A stretch of 64,000 bases of DNA from a virus. The notes under the pieces are model-generated. The model did not search any database, had not been told where the DNA came from, and was given only the letters and a program-made list of their open reading frames with translations. Position 1 is the first letter of the stretch; every line of letters begins with the position of its first letter. Of the stretch, positions 42,373 through 48,638 are shown in pieces. The stretch covers positions 18,761 to 82,760 of IMG/VR virus record IMGVR_UViG_3300030060_005656. One strand, 5' to 3'. The position numbers and the translations under genes are program-made.

Positions 42373-43335
42373 ATGGGATTAAAGAATATTAAGAAACAAA
42401 ATAAGAGTTATGATGTCTCCATTTTAGATTTATTGAGGTTATTGGACCCATCTAAAACTGGAAAATTTATGTCGATTTTACTAAGTGAGTTGAAGTCTAT
42501 TCCTGCTCATGAGTATGGAGATTATACAGATAATTTAGAAGTTAATACTGAAAATTTACCTCCAGTAGCAAGAGTAATGCTTAACTATCTAGTAGAATTA
42601 GTTGGTGGTTTAGAGTCGGTAAATTCACTACACAAGTTTAATACTTTACTAGATAGAAAATTAATAAAACAGAATGATATACAAAAGTATCCAAATCTTA
42701 ATGAGATTGTAGATGTGGTATATAAGAAAGAATTGGAGTTGGCAGATAAGAGTTTACATGGTCATCATGATGTGCTTTTAGATGATGATTTTTTAATTAT
42801 AAAGCCTTTAAATATTATATCGAGTAGAAAATATGGTGCGTCTACTAAGTGGTGTACATCGTCTAATAATCCAGAAACATTTTATGATTATTCTCGTAGA
42901 GGAATTATTTTATATGTTATAAATAGAGATACTAACGAGAAGATTGGTGTTTATTATGAACTTAAAACCAACGAATTGTCTTGGTGGGATAGTAAAGATG
43001 ATAGGATAGATGGTTTAATGGTTAATTTACCTAAAAACGTAAAAAACTTCATTTTAGAGTATATTTTAAACGAAAAACACCCAAATAGTCATTATTTTAA
43101 CACAGAAACTAAAGAATTGTCAAATAAACCTACAAATGAAATGGTTTTACCTAACACAACAGGACGTTTCGCTAACCCAATACCATTTAGTGGTGTGTGG
43201 CGTAACTCTACTGACGGTCCTACCTGGACCCCTACTACTACTAATGATGAAAAAATAGATGAATTAGTTTGTAAAACTATGGAATACCATTATACTATTA
43301 AAGCTTTAAAAGAAGGTGGTGAAGAAATGAGTTAA
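42373..43335 (+). CDS. Hypothetical protein with STKWCT motif
   Basis: A 320-residue protein. The centre contains DDDFLIIKPLNIISSRKYG, then GASTKWCTSSNN and FYDYSRRGIILYVINRD, a block I associate with unassigned proteins of other T4-type phages (STKWCT followed by a Tyr-rich strand). No catalytic function is known to me. I start it at the ATG 42373; a TTG at 42337 would extend it by 12 residues but overlaps the -7 box. It ends directly against the convergent thioredoxin gene. Confidence 0.65.
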   Translation: MGLKNIKKQNKSYDVSILDLLRLLDPSKTGKFMSILLSELKSIPAHEYGDYTDNLEVNTENLPPVARVMLNYLVELVGGLESVNSLHKFNTLLDRKLIKQNDIQKYPNLNEIVDVVYKKELELADKSLHGHHDVLLDDDFLIIKPLNIISSRKYGASTKWCTSSNNPETFYDYSRRGIILYVINRDTNEKIGVYYELKTNELSWWDSKDDRIDGLMVNLPKNVKNFILEYILNEKHPNSHYFNTETKELSNKPTNEMVLPNTTGRFANPIPFSGVWRNSTDGPTWTPTTTNDEKIDELVCKTMEYHYTIKALKEGGEEMS

Positions 43336-43344
43336 TTAACTCAT
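43327..43344. other. 18-bp perfect palindrome joining two convergent stop codons
   Basis: ATGAGTTAATTAACTCAT, centred between the TAA of the plus-strand gene and the TAA of the minus-strand thioredoxin gene. Both proteins therefore end in Met-Ser. The stem has no loop and no U-tract, so ordinary intrinsic termination is unlikely. Confidence 0.6.
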
Positions 43345-43650
43345 GTAATATTTTAACTTTTCAGAATATACATTTTCTGGTTGTACCCCTTGTAATGTTT
43401 CCATTACATCTCCTTTTTTAAATATTTTTACACTAGGAATTCCTCTTATACCATATCTAGCCGCTACCTCTCTTTGTACATCTACATTAACTTTATATAC
43501 GTTATCTGGAAAGGTTTGAGAGAGTTTACTTATCGTTGGGGTCAACATTCTGCATGGTCCACACCATGGAGCCCAAAAATCAATTAGTACAGCTTTTTTT
43601 TCAGTATCATTTATAATTGAGTCAAATTGTTTTGTTGTTGTAATATCCAT
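43336..43650 (-). CDS. Thioredoxin
   Basis: A 104-residue thioredoxin with the canonical active site WCGPC (W29-C33) in LIDFWAPWCGPCRML, the cis-proline in GIRGIPSVKIF and full family length. It reduces protein disulfides in the cytoplasm using host thioredoxin reductase. With the glutaredoxin at 26448-26882 it gives the phage two thiol-redox proteins, notable beside its many cysteine-rich products. Confidence 0.94.
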   Translation of the reverse strand: MDITTTKQFDSIINDTEKKAVLIDFWAPWCGPCRMLTPTISKLSQTFPDNVYKVNVDVQREVAARYGIRGIPSVKIFKKGDVMETLQGVQPENVYSEKLKYYMS

Positions 43651-43706
43651 AATTATTTTTTTTTTAAAACTACTAATACTTTAACTAATAATAAATAGAC
43701 TTTTAA

Positions 43707-43737
43707 TTGTTTAAATCATTTAATTTTATTATCTTTG
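43707..43737 (+). promoter_or_regulatory. Host-type promoter for the CAP-like gene
   Basis: TTG (43707-43709), a 20-base spacer and TATCTTTG (43730-43737), 4 bases before the ATG at 43742. The string TATCTTTGTAGTATG is identical to that before the SprT-like gene. Confidence 0.65.
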
Positions 43738-43741
43738 TAGT

Positions 43742-44281
43742 ATGAAAAATATAACAACAACCATATTATTAATTTTACTATCTTTATTAAGTTATTCTCA
43801 AGAGTACTACAGAGACACTACTATAGAACGAGCTGTTTTTAACGAAGTAAACCGACACAGAGATAGTCTGGGATTACACATGGTAAAATTTAACTCGGAT
43901 AATATCCTAGCTTCTCCATGGGCAGAGACATTAACTAAACACGACTTAGAGACAGGTGGAAAGATTTATCATTGTGGTTGTAATCCTGGTATTGAGATTA
44001 TTGCTATTAAGGTTATTGGTGATGAGGATAGAGTAACGATGGGGGTGGATGTGATAGCTAAAAAAATAGTTCTAGCCTGGGATAATTCTCCTTCTCATAA
44101 AGAAGGTATGGAAGATATTAACATGAAAAGAGGTTTCAATGCTGTGTACGTATTCAAAAGTAAAAGATACGGAGGTAAGTACGTGGCGTTATCAGTATAC
44201 CAATTTATTAGAGATAAAGAATATTATGTAAACTTAGACTGGGACGAAAATAAAAAAGTACCTAACCAATTCTTACATTAA
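43742..44281 (+). CDS. Secreted CAP-domain-like protein
   Basis: A 179-residue protein with a Sec signal peptide (NITTTILLILLSLLSYSQ, mature from about residue 21). The mature part has the CAP/SCP-PR1 layout: helix FNEVNRHRDSLGLHMVKFNS, then KIYHCGCNPG, then AWDNSPSHKEGMEDINMKRG and a final strand pair. In CAP proteins the N-S-P-x-H segment holds a metal-binding histidine. Bacterial CAP proteins are exported and of mostly unknown function. A phage copy may act in the host periplasm or outside the cell. Expression is from a host-type leaderless promoter. Confidence 0.7.
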   Translation: MKNITTTILLILLSLLSYSQEYYRDTTIERAVFNEVNRHRDSLGLHMVKFNSDNILASPWAETLTKHDLETGGKIYHCGCNPGIEIIAIKVIGDEDRVTMGVDVIAKKIVLAWDNSPSHKEGMEDINMKRGFNAVYVFKSKRYGGKYVALSVYQFIRDKEYYVNLDWDENKKVPNQFLH

Positions 44282-44357
44282 TAAAAAGGTAAATGTTGTA
44301 ACTACAAAGATAAATTTTACGTATATAATAATAACCAACCTAACAAATAAAAATAAA

Positions 44358-44867
44358 ATGAAAAATATATTAATTACACTTTTAAGTATCTTAAGTTTAA
44401 CAGTTTATAGTCAAGATTTTGTTACTTGTACAAAATTAGATTCTTTAATCTGGAAAAAAGTTAATGAGTATAGAAAAACAGAAGATGCAATAACTAAAGG
44501 TGGTGGCACACCAAACACTATAACTAAGTTTGGTTTAGGTGATATGAGAGAATATTGTTATGAGGTAACAAAGATGAACGCTAAACTTTCATTCGAAACA
44601 ATGAGACACTCAACTTACGAAGAACTTACACCTACAGCTAATGGTGAGTGTTTATATAAGTTAGTAAGAAATAAATGTATATTGGACTTATCAGATGATG
44701 AAACTTTGGAGTATTTAGCTTCTAAGGTAGTTAATGGTTGGATTAATTCTTGGACTCACCGTACAGTTATTGGTTGGTTAGATAGTGTGGAGTCTACTGT
44801 AACTACGGTGTTTCATTTCCCTAGTGAAGGAGGTACTCATATGAATGTTACATTCCATTCAAAATAA
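44358..44867 (+). CDS. Secreted protein, distant CAP-like paralogue
   Basis: A 169-residue protein with a signal peptide (NILITLLSILSLTVYSQ). The mature part parallels the preceding gene: helix LDSLIWKKVNEYRK at the start, a later VVNGWINSWTHRTVIGW in the place of the CAP N-S-P-x-H segment, and a strand ending GTHMNVTFHSK. Three cysteines are visible in the mature half. It is probably a diverged paralogue of its neighbour, 76 bases away. A strong terminator follows. The function is unknown. Confidence 0.62.
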   Translation: MKNILITLLSILSLTVYSQDFVTCTKLDSLIWKKVNEYRKTEDAITKGGGTPNTITKFGLGDMREYCYEVTKMNAKLSFETMRHSTYEELTPTANGECLYKLVRNKCILDLSDDETLEYLASKVVNGWINSWTHRTVIGWLDSVESTVTTVFHFPSEGGTHMNVTFHSK

Positions 44868-44889
44868 AAAAGACCCGAAAGGGTCTTTT
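44868..44889. terminator. Bidirectional intrinsic terminator
   Basis: A 9-bp stem AAAAGACCC / GGGTCTTTT with a GAAA loop, between the convergent genes ending at 44867 and 44915. A and T tracts lie on both sides. Confidence 0.88.
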
Positions 44890-44914
44890 ATTATATTATT
44901 AAAAATGATTTTTA

Positions 44915-46108
44915 TTATTCTAAACCTATAAGGAAACCAAATAGGTTTGATTTTCCTGATTTAACCACCTTATCACCTTCTATAGAAGTTTTAATAATAA
45001 TAGTTTTAATCTTATCTTTTTTATCTACATTTAACATTAAATCTATAAATTGGTCTGACTGATTTTGACCTTCAACTTTCCAGTTTACAACATAATTATC
45101 AAATCCTGGGTGTCCTTTAGCTTTTAATCCTTTGTTAACAGCCATCATAAAGTTATTACCTCTATCAAAAGCTAATTTTTGGTTTTTACCTTCATTACCT
45201 TCAGCGTATCCAGTATCACCTTTACCTTGACTGTTAGGTAATTTTTCTGACCCCCAGTTAGCACTTGCACCAGCTTGTAAATTAAACACGTCTATCTCAA
45301 CATCCGCTGGGAACATTTGGAAAATCTCGTTAACAGCTTTAGCTACAAGTTTAGGGTCTGGTGTAGAATCTCCACTTTTATAATCTGTGTCATATTTTCC
45401 AGTTGCCTTATATCCTTTTTCTACAACATCTTCAGTACCTGTTTCAGCTGTTTGTTTCATACCTTTTGATAAAGAGTAGATTATTAATAACCCACCTGGG
45501 TCATTAGGTCCTTGCATAAAGTTTAAGAACCCACCATCATCCATAGTCTCTACATCATATATTTCACCGTCATTTGCATATGCTGACATATTAAAACCAT
45601 TTAAGTAGGTTACTAATGTAGTAGGTACAGTTCTGTTATTCATTGCTCTTCTACTGTCTGTATCAACCTTGTTTGGCATAACATTACCGTGTGTTGCTAT
45701 TTGTGTACCACTAAGATTAACCGGTAATGTTTTTTGGTCAACAAAAAGTTTCTGACCTTGTTCTTTAATAGCTCTTACTAATAATTTAACTCCCTTTTTT
45801 ACATTACCACCACCCATATGTTGTACTATAGCTTGTATAATATTTTGTGGTTCTAACTTTCTACCTTCACTACCTCCACCAAGAGGGAATGTATTAAATC
45901 TAGCAGATTGCATTAATGTTTGTAGTTGGTTATATCCTGGTATAGACTTAAGACCTCCCTTAAATCCTTTTTTCATTAAGTACTTGTTTATATATTCTGC
46001 AGAATCTTTTATTGTACCTTCCGCTCGTACTTCGTAAGCTTCACTAATTAAACTTAAACCCATGATTTCACGGTTTCTGTTTATCTCACTTAATATTTCT
46101 TTTTTCAT
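44915..46108 (-). CDS. Putative internal head protein with leader
   Basis: A 397-residue protein. It starts KKEILSEINRNREIMGLSL (residues 2-20) and then I-S-E-A (21-24), nearly the same leader as the 569-residue protein at 36372-38081 with an ideal T4-type cleavage site after E23. The body is Gly/Asn-rich with helices (NIIQAIVQHMGGGNVKKGVKL) and strand-like ends (IKTIIIKTSIEGDKVV). Unknown family. A TATTTATA box lies 18 bases upstream. Packaging in the head is inferred from the leader. Confidence 0.63.
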   Translation of the reverse strand: MKKEILSEINRNREIMGLSLISEAYEVRAEGTIKDSAEYINKYLMKKGFKGGLKSIPGYNQLQTLMQSARFNTFPLGGGSEGRKLEPQNIIQAIVQHMGGGNVKKGVKLLVRAIKEQGQKLFVDQKTLPVNLSGTQIATHGNVMPNKVDTDSRRAMNNRTVPTTLVTYLNGFNMSAYANDGEIYDVETMDDGGFLNFMQGPNDPGGLLIIYSLSKGMKQTAETGTEDVVEKGYKATGKYDTDYKSGDSTPDPKLVAKAVNEIFQMFPADVEIDVFNLQAGASANWGSEKLPNSQGKGDTGYAEGNEGKNQKLAFDRGNNFMMAVNKGLKAKGHPGFDNYVVNWKVEGQNQSDQFIDLMLNVDKKDKIKTIIIKTSIEGDKVVKSGKSNLFGFLIGLE

Positions 46109-46126
46109 AGTTCTATATTCTTTTAT

Positions 46127-46134
46127 TATAAATA
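46127..46134 (-). promoter_or_regulatory. TATTTATA late-promoter-like box
   Basis: TATTTATA on the minus strand in the context AGTATTTATAATAAAA, 18 bases before the ATG at 46108. Confidence 0.48.
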
Positions 46135-46153
46135 CTTTGTTATAATTAAATAG

Positions 46154-46636
46154 TTAATTCCACAACACGTGGACTGTTTTTTCATTAAAATCTACTTCTA
46201 ATCCAGTAGGGAAAACACTGTGTGAAAATAATTCATCTGACATTTGGTCTTCGTAATGCCACTTCCCTTCTTCATCACTACTAAATCCACCCATGTCGTC
46301 TACCATTAATTCGATTTCTTTTTCTACTTCTACTTTGGTGTAATCTTCATCGTATATTTCTACCATTGCATTTATAATTACACTAGTGGTGTAAACACTC
46401 ACGTCTTTGATTCCCCAACTTCTTACATCCATATCATATCTCCATTTAACATAACAGTTTGTATATGTTACATCCATATCCTGACCACTATACTCGGTGA
46501 AATATTTTTCTAACCCGTAAAAACTAACATCTTGGACTTCAGTATTAAATGCGTTTGGGTCATCTGAATATTGTTCTTTTATTACCTTCTCAGTAATATT
46601 AACTAATTGACTTTCCTTTACGATTATTTTTTTCAT
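46154..46636 (-). CDS. Acidic protein with capsid-targeting-like leader
   Basis: A 160-residue acidic protein. The leader KKIIVKESQLVNITEKVIKE (2-21) ends in I-K-E-Q (19-22), the same position as in several other proteins. The body is beta-rich with aromatic and acidic residues (DVTYTNCYVKWRYDMDVRSW; VEVDFNEKTVHVLWN-like end). Unknown family. A TATTTATA box lies only 2 bases before the ATG. Confidence 0.62.
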   Translation of the reverse strand: MKKIIVKESQLVNITEKVIKEQYSDDPNAFNTEVQDVSFYGLEKYFTEYSGQDMDVTYTNCYVKWRYDMDVRSWGIKDVSVYTTSVIINAMVEIYDEDYTKVEVEKEIELMVDDMGGFSSDEEGKWHYEDQMSDELFSHSVFPTGLEVDFNEKTVHVLWN

Positions 46637-46638
46637 AT

Positions 46639-46646
46639 TATAAATA
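46639..46646 (-). promoter_or_regulatory. TATTTATA box 2 bases before the ATG
   Basis: TATTTATA on the minus strand, 2 bases before the ATG at 46636. A second copy lies further upstream at 46694-46701. Confidence 0.45.
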
Positions 46647-46728
46647 GCTTTTAAAGCTGCTAGCTTGCATATAAATAAATATAAGCAATATACTATAAAT
46701 ATTAATATAATTTTATTATTATTATAGC

Positions 46729-47070
46729 ATGAAAAATTTAATTTTATGTTTATTACTTTTTGTTATTGCCCAGACCATGGTTTGGTTACAATTAAATGGT
46801 CAGTTTGTGTGGGACTCTTTTAGAAAATATGAATGGGTTCTTATTCTTTTCGGACTCCCTATTAGTTGGGTATTTTTAGAAGCTACTAGACAGGGTGTTG
46901 CTGCATTTGATGGTCTATTATGGCCACAAAGATTTTTAGCTTTTGCTTGTGGGATTATTATTTTTAGTTTATTTACTTGGATTCTAAAAGGTGAAGGTAT
47001 TAACACTAAAACACTTATTTCTCTGTGTTTGGCAAGTTGTCTGGTTTTGATTCAGATTTTCTGGAAATAA
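46729..47070 (+). CDS. Four-helix membrane protein
   Basis: A 113-residue protein with four hydrophobic segments (about 2-20, 36-52, 68-85 and 93-110) separated by short loops, with WLQLNGQFVWDSF and GLLWPQRFLAFACG in the loops. I recall similar small membrane proteins as frequent unknowns in marine T4-type phages. Inner-membrane localisation is clear; function is not known. It starts 92 bases from the divergent leader-protein gene. Confidence 0.68.
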   Translation: MKNLILCLLLFVIAQTMVWLQLNGQFVWDSFRKYEWVLILFGLPISWVFLEATRQGVAAFDGLLWPQRFLAFACGIIIFSLFTWILKGEGINTKTLISLCLASCLVLIQIFWK

Positions 47071-47086
47071 ACACTTACCATGATAG

Positions 47087-47094
47087 TATTTATA
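47087..47094 (+). promoter_or_regulatory. TATTTATA box 4 bases before the ATG
   Basis: TATTTATA, context AGTATTTATATA, with exactly 4 bases to the ATG at 47099. Confidence 0.52.
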
Positions 47095-47098
47095 TAAT

Positions 47099-48022
47099 AT
47101 GAATACCACATTTAAAGATATATTAACCGAGGATTATAAAGGAAACGTTATAACAAAAGCGTTACCCAAAGAACTCGATAATGCCCTTTTTACACTCATT
47201 CATATACTCGGTGGGTTCGATACCTCAGATGTTATTAACTTTGCAAGGAATGCAAACCATAGAGAGAAGAGACTACTAAATAAGATGGTTAATGACCTAC
47301 GTTTATACGATAATGTGGGGGTCCGTGGTTTTGATAAAGAAAGTATAAAAAATTCTTCTAGGTACCGTGCTTTAACTATATTCTTAAAGACAATTGCTGA
47401 TACAGGTGGTGCTGATTCTTTAATGGAACAAAAATCTCCTACTGACCCTTATTTTGATGAGTATGTTAAACCCGAATATAAAGATTATATTTTTAAACAA
47501 TGGGATAAATTAGGTAAAGCTGATTACGGTGTTTTAAAGTATTTTAATGTTGGGGAACATGAGGGTACAGAAGATTATACGGATTTTCGTAATGTAGGTG
47601 ACATTGTGTACCCCCTATTAGTAATGGAATGGTTAGGTGGTATAGAAAATACTGATTTTGCACAAGCTCCTTGGATGGAAACTAGTGAGATGGGTTTTGA
47701 AAATTTAAAATTTAAAGTTGAACCTATAGGTTTTGATTATTTATATGATGAATCTGTAGACTTTGGTGAATCTGGTTACGCTTGTTGGGATATCAGGGTC
47801 CTTATCGATAAGGATGGTGATTTGGTTACTAGTGAACCACCTTCTGAATGGGATGAACCATTCATACAGACCTTATTCCCAGAAAGTGCAAGAAATAAAT
47901 TAAGTTCATTTAGAAATTATACTGAAGACCAAATGGAAACTATAGAATCTTTATGGGACCACTATGACCAGTATAGAGATTTAGTTAACCAGTTCTGTAG
48001 AGTTGAGGTTGTTTTAGTTTAA
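47099..48022 (+). CDS. Hypothetical protein
   Basis: A 307-residue acidic protein of unknown family. The start MNTTFKDILTEDYKG has a short hydrophobic/acidic segment with I-L-T-E, weakly like the leaders on the other strand. The middle is aromatic-rich (FKQWDKLGKADYGVLKYF) and there is a strand-rich stretch FGESGYACWDIRVLIDKDGD. A TATTTATA box precedes it by 4 bases. Its last 4 bases overlap the convergent gene ending at 48019. Confidence 0.63.
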   Translation: MNTTFKDILTEDYKGNVITKALPKELDNALFTLIHILGGFDTSDVINFARNANHREKRLLNKMVNDLRLYDNVGVRGFDKESIKNSSRYRALTIFLKTIADTGGADSLMEQKSPTDPYFDEYVKPEYKDYIFKQWDKLGKADYGVLKYFNVGEHEGTEDYTDFRNVGDIVYPLLVMEWLGGIENTDFAQAPWMETSEMGFENLKFKVEPIGFDYLYDESVDFGESGYACWDIRVLIDKDGDLVTSEPPSEWDEPFIQTLFPESARNKLSSFRNYTEDQMETIESLWDHYDQYRDLVNQFCRVEVVLV

Positions 48023-48261
48023 CGACCTACCTTCGCAAACATTCCTTGAAAAATTTCTTCGATTGCACCTATTACGGCATACTGGTCATCACCCCAGTTT
48101 GATTTGTGTTTGTCTATAATCTTATCTACAACAAATCTTAAATCTTTTTCTAGTAAGTCCCATTTATCAGGACCTTCACTTTCCCACCAGTTATCATCCT
48201 CGTTAATTTTGTTAACGATTCTTTTTAACTGTTCTTCTGATATGATTATTTTTTTCGCCAT
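48019..48261 (-). CDS. Small protein with capsid-targeting-like leader
   Basis: An 80-residue protein whose first quarter is the leader AKKIIISEEQLKRIVNKINE (2-21), ending in I-N-E-D (19-22) at the same position as in other leader-bearing proteins. The rest is acidic and helical with tryptophans (NWWESEGPDKWDLL). It overlaps the upstream membrane-protein gene by 16 bases and is the last gene of the transcript that begins with the giant gene. Unknown function. Confidence 0.6.
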   Translation of the reverse strand: MAKKIIISEEQLKRIVNKINEDDNWWESEGPDKWDLLEKDLRFVVDKIIDKHKSNWGDDQYAVIGAIEEIFQGMFAKVGR

Positions 48262-48518
48262 TGTTTATAAGGTCTAATATAATAATGTTTAAAGAAGGTG
48301 TCTATCTTTTCCCACCCTAATCTTTTTCTTAACTTATTTTCCCATATTGTTAAAGGACAAACCAAAACTGGAGAAAATATTAAATGTAGAATCCAGGTAT
48401 TAACTGGTAACCACACCCAGAATGGTTCATTAATAACTAATAGAGGAACTGAGATTAAAAACCCTATAATACCTAAATGGTGAAATAGGACTAAAAAATA
48501 TAAAAGAATTTTTGTCAT
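48246..48518 (-). CDS. Small membrane protein
   Basis: A 90-residue protein with two to three hydrophobic segments (about 4-30 and 38-58) and a basic, aromatic C-terminus (KHYYIRPYKQWRKK). Inner-membrane location is likely with the C-terminus in the cytoplasm. Its ATG overlaps the stop of the upstream 39-codon gene (TAATG at 48516-48520), so translation is coupled. No family was recognised. Confidence 0.6.
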   Translation of the reverse strand: MTKILLYFLVLFHHLGIIGFLISVPLLVINEPFWVWLPVNTWILHLIFSPVLVCPLTIWENKLRKRLGWEKIDTFFKHYYIRPYKQWRKK

Positions 48519-48637
48519 TAGACTAGTATCTTTTGTACTTTTTTCTTTTTCATCTCAGATAGTACCTTAACCTTCTTAATTAGAAGGTTAAGTTTTTTAT
48601 CTATCTGTTTATAAGTAAGTTTTTTTTCTTCTACCAT
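48518..48637 (-). CDS. 39-residue basic coiled-coil protein
   Basis: A short frame (MVEEKKLTYKQIDKKLNLL and on to KVQKILV) of 39 residues, lysine-rich with a heptad pattern. Support comes from its tight packing: it starts 2 bases after the stop of the giant gene and its stop overlaps the next ATG (TAATG). Part of its DNA also forms a perfect 11-bp hairpin acting in the opposite direction. The function is unknown; it may be an assembly partner of the giant protein. Confidence 0.5.
   Translation of the reverse strand: MVEEKKLTYKQIDKKLNLLIKKVKVLSEMKKKKVQKILV
48566..48598 (+). terminator. Plus-strand intrinsic terminator inside a minus-strand gene
   Basis: A perfect 11-bp stem CTTAACCTTCT / AGAAGGTTAAG with loop TAATT, followed by TTTTTT on the plus strand only. 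Positioned just before the 15-kb minus-strand gene, it would stop plus-strand read-through from 47099-48022 before it becomes antisense to the giant gene. Confidence 0.6.
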
Positions 48638-48638
48638 T

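Noticed and set aside
46694-46701. T4-type late promoter TATAAATA on the plus strand before the gene at 46729
   Set aside because: At most other starts the sense strand reads TATTTATA, so this copy more likely faces the minus strand. Its use for 46729 cannot be supported.
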